Below the pieces are notes generated by a model, which saw nothing but the letters and a program-made list of their open reading frames with translations, had not been told where the DNA came from and searched no databases. DNA of 36,309 nt from JBCCAG01 sp050330955 (GTDB lineage Bacteria; Cyanobacteriota; Cyanobacteriia; CAKZMO01): the NCBI GenBank assembly GCA_050330955.1, contig JBHJHJ010000169.1, positions 1-36,309 on the forward strand, read 5' to 3'. Positions 31,519 through 36,309 of this stretch are shown one piece after another. A program made the position numbers and the translations under genes. Every line of letters starts with the position of its first letter. The first letter of the stretch is position 1.

Positions 31519-32922
31519 ATGAGCCACGGAACCCTATTCGACAAAGTTTGGAATCTGCACACCGTCAGCACCCTGCCCTCCGGCCAGACTCAGCTTTTCA
31601 TCGGCCTGCATCTGATACATGAGGTCACCAGTCCCCAGGCCTTTGCCATGCTGCGGGAGCGGGGGCTGGCGGTAATGTTTCCCGAGCGCACCGTCGCCAC
31701 CGTCGACCACATTGTCCCCACTGAAAATCAGACCCGCCCCTTCACAGATGGTCTGGCTGAGCAGATGATCCAACAGCTTGAAGTCAACTGCAAGGAGAAC
31801 GGCATCCGCTTTTACAACATTGGCTCCGGCAACCAGGGCATCGTTCATGTGATTGCGCCAGAGCAGGGCCTCACCCAGCCGGGAATGACCATCGCCTGCG
31901 GTGACAGCCACACCTCCACCCACGGGGCCTTTGGCGCGATCGCCTTCGGCATTGGCACCAGCCAGGTGCGGGACGTGCTGGCCTCCCAAACCCTGGCCTT
32001 AGCCAAACTCAAAGTACGCCGAGTCGAGGTTAACGGCGAGCTGCGATCTGGCGTCTACGCCAAAGACGTGATTCTCCACATCATCCGCAGCCTGGGCGTC
32101 AAAGGCGGCGTTGGCTATGCCTATGAATTTGCCGGCACCACCTTTGAGGCCATGACCATGGAAGAGCGGATGACCGTGTGCAACATGTCTATCGAGGGTG
32201 GCGCCCGCTGCGGCTATGTCAACCCCGACGACGTAACCTTTAAATACCTAGAGGGCCGCGATTTTGTCCCCAAAGACCAGGCCTGGGACGAGGCTGTGAC
32301 TTGGTGGCGCAGCCTGGCCAGCGCCCCCGACGCCGAGTACGACGATGTGGTGGTGTTTGATGCGGCAGACATTGAGCCCACCGTCACCTGGGGCATCACC
32401 CCCGGTCAGGGCATCGGCATCAGCGAAGCCATCCCCGTAGCCGAGTCCCTGCCTGAGGGCGATCGCTTTGTGGCCGAAGAAGCCTACAGCTATATGGACC
32501 TGGCCCCCGGCGTGCCCGTCAAAGGCACAAAGGTTGACGTATGCTTCATTGGGAGCTGCACCAACGGCCGCATCAGCGACCTGCGAGAAGCGGCGAAAGT
32601 GGCCGAAGGCCGCAAGGTGGCCTTCGGCATCAAGGCTTTCGTAGTGCCCGGCTCCGAGCGCGTGAAGCAACAAGCCGAAGCTGAGGGCCTAGACACAATT
32701 TTTGAGGCGGCTGGCTTTGAGTGGCGAGAAGCGGGCTGCTCCATGTGTCTGGCCATGAATCCCGATAAGTTAGAGGGCCGCCAAATCAGCGCGTCGTCGT
32801 CGAACCGAAATTTTAAGGGCCGTCAGGGGTCGTCGTCAGGGCGAACGCTGCTGATGAGTCCGGCGATGGTGGCTGCGGCGGCTGTAACGGGCAGCGTTAT
32901 GGATGTGCGGGAGTTGCTGTAG
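31519..32922 (+). CDS. leuC: 3-isopropylmalate dehydratase large subunit
   Basis: LeuC with LeuD isomerises 2-isopropylmalate to 3-isopropylmalate in leucine synthesis. The 467-residue aconitase-type protein carries the [4Fe-4S] ligands Cys347 (GSCTNGR), Cys407 and Cys410 (GCSMC). Other signatures are MFPERTVATVDHIVPT, GIVHVIAPEQGLTQPGMTIACGDSHTSTHGAFG and the C-terminal SSSNRNFKGRQG. The gene is complete. Its partner leuD lies 525 bases downstream rather than immediately adjacent, separated by a repeat-rich insert. Confidence 0.97.
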   Translation: MSHGTLFDKVWNLHTVSTLPSGQTQLFIGLHLIHEVTSPQAFAMLRERGLAVMFPERTVATVDHIVPTENQTRPFTDGLAEQMIQQLEVNCKENGIRFYNIGSGNQGIVHVIAPEQGLTQPGMTIACGDSHTSTHGAFGAIAFGIGTSQVRDVLASQTLALAKLKVRRVEVNGELRSGVYAKDVILHIIRSLGVKGGVGYAYEFAGTTFEAMTMEERMTVCNMSIEGGARCGYVNPDDVTFKYLEGRDFVPKDQAWDEAVTWWRSLASAPDAEYDDVVVFDAADIEPTVTWGITPGQGIGISEAIPVAESLPEGDRFVAEEAYSYMDLAPGVPVKGTKVDVCFIGSCTNGRISDLREAAKVAEGRKVAFGIKAFVVPGSERVKQQAEAEGLDTIFEAAGFEWREAGCSMCLAMNPDKLEGRQISASSSNRNFKGRQGSSSGRTLLMSPAMVAAAAVTGSVMDVRELL

Positions 32923-32936
32923 TCCGAACCCGGCTA

Positions 32937-33260
32937 TTTGGGGGCTCTGCCCCAAACTCCCCTGGCTGGGGGACAGGATGCCTCCCCCAGGCCCCTGCAT
33001 AAGGTGGTATTTGTATGACGTGTTCAGTTTGCATTGAGGTGAATTATTGCGATGGTTTGAGCCGTGCTGCATCAGTCGCCAAAGCACTAACAGCCCTGAG
33101 CAAACCAATAGGTATCTTTTGGCATGGCGCGCCATGCCATCACCACCCCAAAACGCTAAACCAACCCACATCACTCCTCAACAAAACCCTAGTCGCCGGG
33201 GTGGTCTGGGGGGCTGGTGATAAGCCCCCCAGCGGGGGTTTGGGGGCAAGCTGCCTCCAA
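32937..33260. repeat. MITE-like insert: two-hairpin units in inverted orientation flanking about 215 bases
   Basis: The left unit (32937-32990) has hairpin TTTGGGG/CCCCAAA followed by CTGGGGG/CCCCCAG. The right unit (33206-33260) has CTGGGGGGCT/AGCCCCCCAG (perfect 10 bp, loop of 7) followed by TTGGGGGCA/TGCCTCCAA. Reversed and complemented, the right unit reads in the same order and with similar sequence as the left one, so the two are inverted copies. The internal part has no credible gene and holds a 20-base palindrome (33120-33139). This resembles a non-autonomous transposable element or a paired cyanobacterial intergenic repeat. No target-site duplication was identified. Confidence 0.6.
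33120..33139. repeat. Perfect 20-base palindrome
   Basis: TGGCATGGCG is followed directly by its complement CGCCATGCCA, with no spacer. It lies in the internal part of the inverted-repeat element between leuC and leuD. A dimer binding site or a recombination site is conceivable. Confidence 0.8.
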
Positions 33261-33390
33261 GGCAACCGGTTCGACCCCAAATCAATAACGGCGATCGCCC
33301 AAACACAAAATCATCAATGCAACGAACATCTCGCATTTGCCGCGCGATGAACGCTAAATCAGATCGATTAAACCGTTTTACCGTTCGAAA

Positions 33391-33409
33391 GGGCAAACGG
33401 CGTTTGCCC
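33391..33409. repeat. REP-like inverted repeat upstream of leuD
   Basis: GGGCAAACG and CGTTTGCCC flank a single G, followed by CCTACC. Sequences of this kind (GGGGCAAACGGC-type) recur widely in cyanobacterial intergenic DNA. It is about 40 bases before the leuD start. Confidence 0.6.
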
Positions 33410-33447
33410 CTACCGTGTGTGAACCTTATCCAATAAAAAAACAAACC

Positions 33448-34038
33448 ATGACCAAAATCCAAACCATCACTGGCCCTGCCCTCCCCCTCCGCGGCAACGA
33501 CATCGACACCGACCGCATCATCCCCGCCCGCTTCCTCAAATGCGTCACCTTCGACGGCCTCGGCAGCCATGCCTTCGAAGACGATCGCCACCATCTCCAA
33601 GGCGACCACCCCTTTGATCTCCCCCACCACCAAAACGCCCGAATTTTGGTAGTCAACCGCAACTTCGGCTGCGGCTCCTCCCGTGAGCATGCCCCTCAGG
33701 CACTAGCCCGCTGGGGCATTCAAGCGCTGATTGGAGAGAGCTTCGCCGAAATCTTCTTTGGCAACTGTGTGGCCATGGGCGTCCCCTGTCTCATTGCCGA
33801 GAGTGAGGCAGTGCATCAGCTCCAAAGCGCCGTGGAAGCTAATCCCAATCTGAGCGTCACCACAGACCTCAATACCATGGAAGCCCGGTACGGCAGCACT
33901 GCCATTCCCCTCACCATGGGCGACGGCCCCCGGCACATGTTTTTAGGCGGCACCTGGGATGCTACAGGCCAGCTTGTGGCCTCTGCCGAGCAGATTAAAG
34001 CCACTGCTACAAGACTACCCTACGTCAGTTGGGCATAG
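33448..34038 (+). CDS. leuD: 3-isopropylmalate dehydratase small subunit
   Basis: LeuD is the swivel subunit completing isopropylmalate isomerase. In 196 residues it shows the family patterns GNDIDTDRIIPARFLK (near 15-30), NFGCGSSREHAPQALARWG (about 72-90) and GESFAEIFFGNC. ATG 33448 matches homologue starts; a GTG 11 codons earlier has no support. No ribosome site of note is present (A-rich stretch only). Upstream lies the repeat-filled gap after leuC, so it may be transcribed from its own promoter. Confidence 0.96.
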   Translation: MTKIQTITGPALPLRGNDIDTDRIIPARFLKCVTFDGLGSHAFEDDRHHLQGDHPFDLPHHQNARILVVNRNFGCGSSREHAPQALARWGIQALIGESFAEIFFGNCVAMGVPCLIAESEAVHQLQSAVEANPNLSVTTDLNTMEARYGSTAIPLTMGDGPRHMFLGGTWDATGQLVASAEQIKATATRLPYVSWA

Positions 34039-34081
34039 ATCCAGAAAATCAGTTAACAAGCCAGACAGCAGGGAGCACGAG

Positions 34082-34261
34082 CTGCTGACGGCGATCGCAG
34101 ATTCATTTTTGGCTGAGGGACAGCTCGACCCGCCTGCTGCTCCAATCGAATGGCGAAGCTGGTACTATAGTTCTATTGAGGCGCTGCGGCACAACGGCAT
34201 CAAAATCATCGTTCCCATCGCCGCGCCGCTAATGCGTGGCAAATTTGATCTGCGGCAGTGA
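34082..34261 (+). CDS. Possible small protein of 59 residues (doubtful)
   Basis: An open frame between leuD and priA that reads like protein (LTAIADSFLAEGQL, IEWRSWYYSSIEALRHNGIKIIVPIAAPLMRGKFDL). The frame extends back into leuD, but a separate start is possible at CTG 34082, six bases after AGGGAG; no ATG, GTG or TTG is available between the leuD stop and this point. I recognise no family. It ends 24 bases before priA. It may be real, a decayed fragment or chance. Confidence 0.3.
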   Translation: MLTAIADSFLAEGQLDPPAAPIEWRSWYYSSIEALRHNGIKIIVPIAAPLMRGKFDLRQ

Positions 34262-34285
34262 CGGGTTGGGGTTAAATCTCCTACT

Positions 34286-36309
34286 ATGAACACTACATCT
34301 AGTAGCACCCTCCCTGTGACTCCCCCAATTCTGTACCAGACTTCGCCCACTGTGCAGGAAACTGTACAGATTGCCATGCAGGAATCGCGCTTGCCCTACC
34401 CGCCCACTGCTGGCTGGGTGGATGTCTTAGTAGACAGTCCTTCAGCCCGCGATCTCTACACCTACCGCTGTCCCCCCGAGCTAGCGATCGCCCCCGGCGA
34501 CATCCTCAGCGTTCCGTTTGGGGCTCAGCAGGTTGGAGGGGTGGCGGTGCGGCTGCGGTCCCGTTCTCCGGAGCTCGACCCGTCTGCGGTGCGAGATGTT
34601 GAAGATGTGGTGAGTCGCAGCTTCTTTCCCCCCGACTATTGGACCCTGCTGCAGCGGGTAGCCGACTACTACTGCGCCCCGCTGATGTCGGTGATTCGCA
34701 CGGCTCTGCCCCCCGGTCTTCTGGGCCAATCCCAGCGGCGGGTGCGGCTGCGACGCGAGCAGATGAACGCGCTGCAGGCTCTGGGGCTTTCGCCCGCCGC
34801 TGAGCAAATGCTTGCCTTGCTGCAGCAGCAGCAAGCGGGAGACTATGCCTGGGTCTATCTGCGGCGGCAGGTCAAGGGCGCCGCCCGAGGACTGCGACAG
34901 CTGCAGCAGATGGGCTGGGTCGAGAGCTACCTGGCGCCTCCCGCCCACATCAAACCCAAGCGCCAGCAGGCGGTTACGTTGACGGGGGAGGCCGACAACC
35001 TCACCCCGCGCCAGCAAGAGGTGCTAGAGGTGCTGCGACGGCGCGGCGGGGATCTGTGGCTGCGGGAGCTGCTGCAGGTGTGTCACGCCAGCTCGTCTAC
35101 CGTTAAAGCGCTAGAGCGCAAAGGCTGCGTCACCATTCAGTCGCGAGAGAAGCTGCGGGCATGTTCCGGCGCAGTGGCCGTGGCAGACCCAGCGCGCACC
35201 CTGACCGCGGCCCAAGCCGAAGCGGTCCGAACATTAGAGAATCTCAGCGGCTTTCACTCGGTGCTGCTCCACGGGGTCACCGGCTCCGGTAAAACCGAGG
35301 TCTACCTGCGGGCGATCGCCTCTGTTCTTGCGCAAGGCCGCTCTGCCCTGCTGCTGGTGCCGGAAATTGGGCTAACGCCCCAGCTCACCGACCGGGTGGT
35401 GGCGCGATTTGGCGAACGGGTGCGGGTCTACCACAGCGGGCTGTCGGACGGCGAACGCTATGACGCCTGGCGTCTGATGCTCTCGGGCGAGCCCCAGGTG
35501 GTGATTGGCACCCGCTCCGCCGTGTTTGCGCCGCTGCCCCATCTGGGCCTGATTATTCTAGATGAGGAGCACGACGGCTCCTACAAGCAAGACCAGCCCG
35601 TTCCCTGCTACCACGCCCGCTCCGTGGCCCGCTGGCGAGCCGAGCTGGTGGGCTGTCCTCTGATGCTGGGCAGCGCCACGCCGTCCTTAGAGTCCTGGGT
35701 GGCGGCCCAATCTAAGCGCCCCCGCACTCATTACCTCTCGCTGCCCCAGCGCGTCGCCGCCCGCCCCTTCCCCAAAATCAGCATTGTCGACATGCGCCAG
35801 GAGCTGCACAAGGGCAACCGCTCTATCTTCAGCTACCCCCTGCAGGACGCCCTGAGCGAGCTGCAGGCCCAGCGGCGCCAGGGCATTCTGTTTATTCACC
35901 GCCGGGGCCACAGCACCTTTGTCTCCTGCCGCGCCTGCGGCCACGTGCTCACCTGCCCCCACTGCGACGTCTCCCTCACCTACCACCAGCCCACTGGCTC
36001 CGCCGTCCCCTCCCTGCGCTGTCACTACTGCAGCTACGGGCGACCGCAGCCGGAGAACTGTCCGGAGTGCGACTCTAGCTATCTGAAGCATTTTGGTAGC
36101 GGCACCCAGCGGGTGATTCAGGCTTTGGGGCAGCAGTTCCCCGAGCTGCGCTGCCTGCGGTTTGACAGCGACACCACCCGCACCAAGGGCGCCCACCGCA
36201 CCCTGCTCACTCGGTTTGCCAAGGGCGAAGCCGACCTGCTGGTAGGCACCCAAATGCTCACCAAAGGCATCGATCTGCCCCAGGTGACGCTAGTGGGCGT
36301 GGTCGCCGC
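34286..36309 (+). CDS. priA: Primosomal protein N' (PriA replication-restart helicase), 3' end outside the window
   Basis: PriA recognises stalled or repaired replication forks, remodels them and loads DnaB. The frame runs from ATG 34286 to the window end (674 codons visible), so the C-terminus is cut. Visible parts: an N-terminal DNA-binding domain (PTAGWVDVLVDSP, then GDILSVPFGAQQVGGVAV), a winged-helix-like middle, Walker A HGVTGSGKTEVYLRAI (around residues 329-344), Walker B DEEHDGSYKQD (426 onward), GTRSAVFAPLPHLGLI before it, and the zinc-binding cysteine block starting Cys548-x2-Cys551 with CPHC, CHYC and CPEC following. The last visible motif is VGTQMLTKGIDLPQVTLVGVV, helicase motif V. 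About 40 residues precede the usual N-terminus, so a later start is possible. Confidence 0.96.
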   Translation, partial: MNTTSSSTLPVTPPILYQTSPTVQETVQIAMQESRLPYPPTAGWVDVLVDSPSARDLYTYRCPPELAIAPGDILSVPFGAQQVGGVAVRLRSRSPELDPSAVRDVEDVVSRSFFPPDYWTLLQRVADYYCAPLMSVIRTALPPGLLGQSQRRVRLRREQMNALQALGLSPAAEQMLALLQQQQAGDYAWVYLRRQVKGAARGLRQLQQMGWVESYLAPPAHIKPKRQQAVTLTGEADNLTPRQQEVLEVLRRRGGDLWLRELLQVCHASSSTVKALERKGCVTIQSREKLRACSGAVAVADPARTLTAAQAEAVRTLENLSGFHSVLLHGVTGSGKTEVYLRAIASVLAQGRSALLLVPEIGLTPQLTDRVVARFGERVRVYHSGLSDGERYDAWRLMLSGEPQVVIGTRSAVFAPLPHLGLIILDEEHDGSYKQDQPVPCYHARSVARWRAELVGCPLMLGSATPSLESWVAAQSKRPRTHYLSLPQRVAARPFPKISIVDMRQELHKGNRSIFSYPLQDALSELQAQRRQGILFIHRRGHSTFVSCRACGHVLTCPHCDVSLTYHQPTGSAVPSLRCHYCSYGRPQPENCPECDSSYLKHFGSGTQRVIQALGQQFPELRCLRFDSDTTRTKGAHRTLLTRFAKGEADLLVGTQMLTKGIDLPQVTLVGVVA

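Noticed and set aside
33015..33350. Plus-strand frame of 111 residues between leuC and leuD
   Set aside because: It runs through hairpin repeats and a palindrome, giving Gly/Pro/Cys-rich composition without a recognised fold; most likely non-coding.
34481..36253. Minus-strand open frames under priA (34481-35017 and 35687-36253)
   Set aside because: They are antisense shadows of a G+C-rich, clearly recognisable priA frame; their Gly/Gln/Ala/Leu-rich composition is typical of such shadows.
1..36309. CRISPR array, transposase, prophage or defence operon
   Set aside because: Searched by eye for repeat-spacer periodicity and for transposase, integrase and nuclease motifs; none was found besides the intein endonuclease.

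Overview
The window looks like chromosomal DNA of a cyanobacterium, probably a filamentous Leptolyngbya/Nodosilinea-like lineage (the exact genus cannot be read from the sequence). Supporting signs are many HIP1 octamers (GCGATCGC), a moderately high G+C content, and typical cyanobacterial genes: an apocarotenoid oxygenase, a BT1-type folate/biopterin carrier, a DUF3082 protein, a SigG-type ECF sigma factor with its anti-sigma factor, a short zinc-ribbon protein, and a GAF-containing regulator. No phage, plasmid backbone, IS transposase, CRISPR array or rRNA is seen. The clearest selfish element is a DnaB intein at the left edge.

Layout. 1-1251: 3' end of dnaB, mostly intein. 1310-4103: a phytase-like lipoprotein facing a small Omp85-type outer-membrane protein. 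4104-5081: a long AT-richer gap with hairpins and repeats. 5082-9604: a histidine kinase with a degenerate receiver domain, converging on a two-gene operon (tandem histidine phosphatase followed by a dihydroorotase paralogue that has lost its metal ligands). 9907-14529: a CPBP membrane protease, a metallophosphoesterase, a zinc-ribbon protein and a divergent CNT-family transporter. 14526-19919 (minus strand): carotenoid oxygenase, folate/biopterin carrier and the GAF protein. 20239-25133 (plus strand): tRNA(CAU), tatA, pth, rsmA, ispE, a DUF3082 protein and an iron-sulfur photolyase, partly a tight housekeeping operon (pth and rsmA overlap by 4 bases). 25626-27426: sigG and its anti-sigma gene. 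27482-30654: a gamma-glutamylcyclotransferase-like gene divergent from leuS, with a striking pair of hairpins between them. 30760-36309: a LysE exporter, leuC, leuD (separated by a 525-base gap holding hairpin-rich repeats in inverted orientation) and the 5' two-thirds or more of priA, cut by the window edge.

Several annotated starts were moved on ribosome-binding-site or homology grounds: GTG for the Omp85 protein, leuS and the carotenoid oxygenase, a probable CTG for the tandem phosphatase, and internal ATGs for others. No single obviously new multi-gene system is present. The best leads are proteins that kept their fold but lost catalytic or binding residues (pseudo-receiver kinase, pseudo-dihydroorotase, altered CNT transporter), the intein placed two residues away from the familiar DnaB site, the leuS leader, and the MITE-like insert between leuC and leuD.
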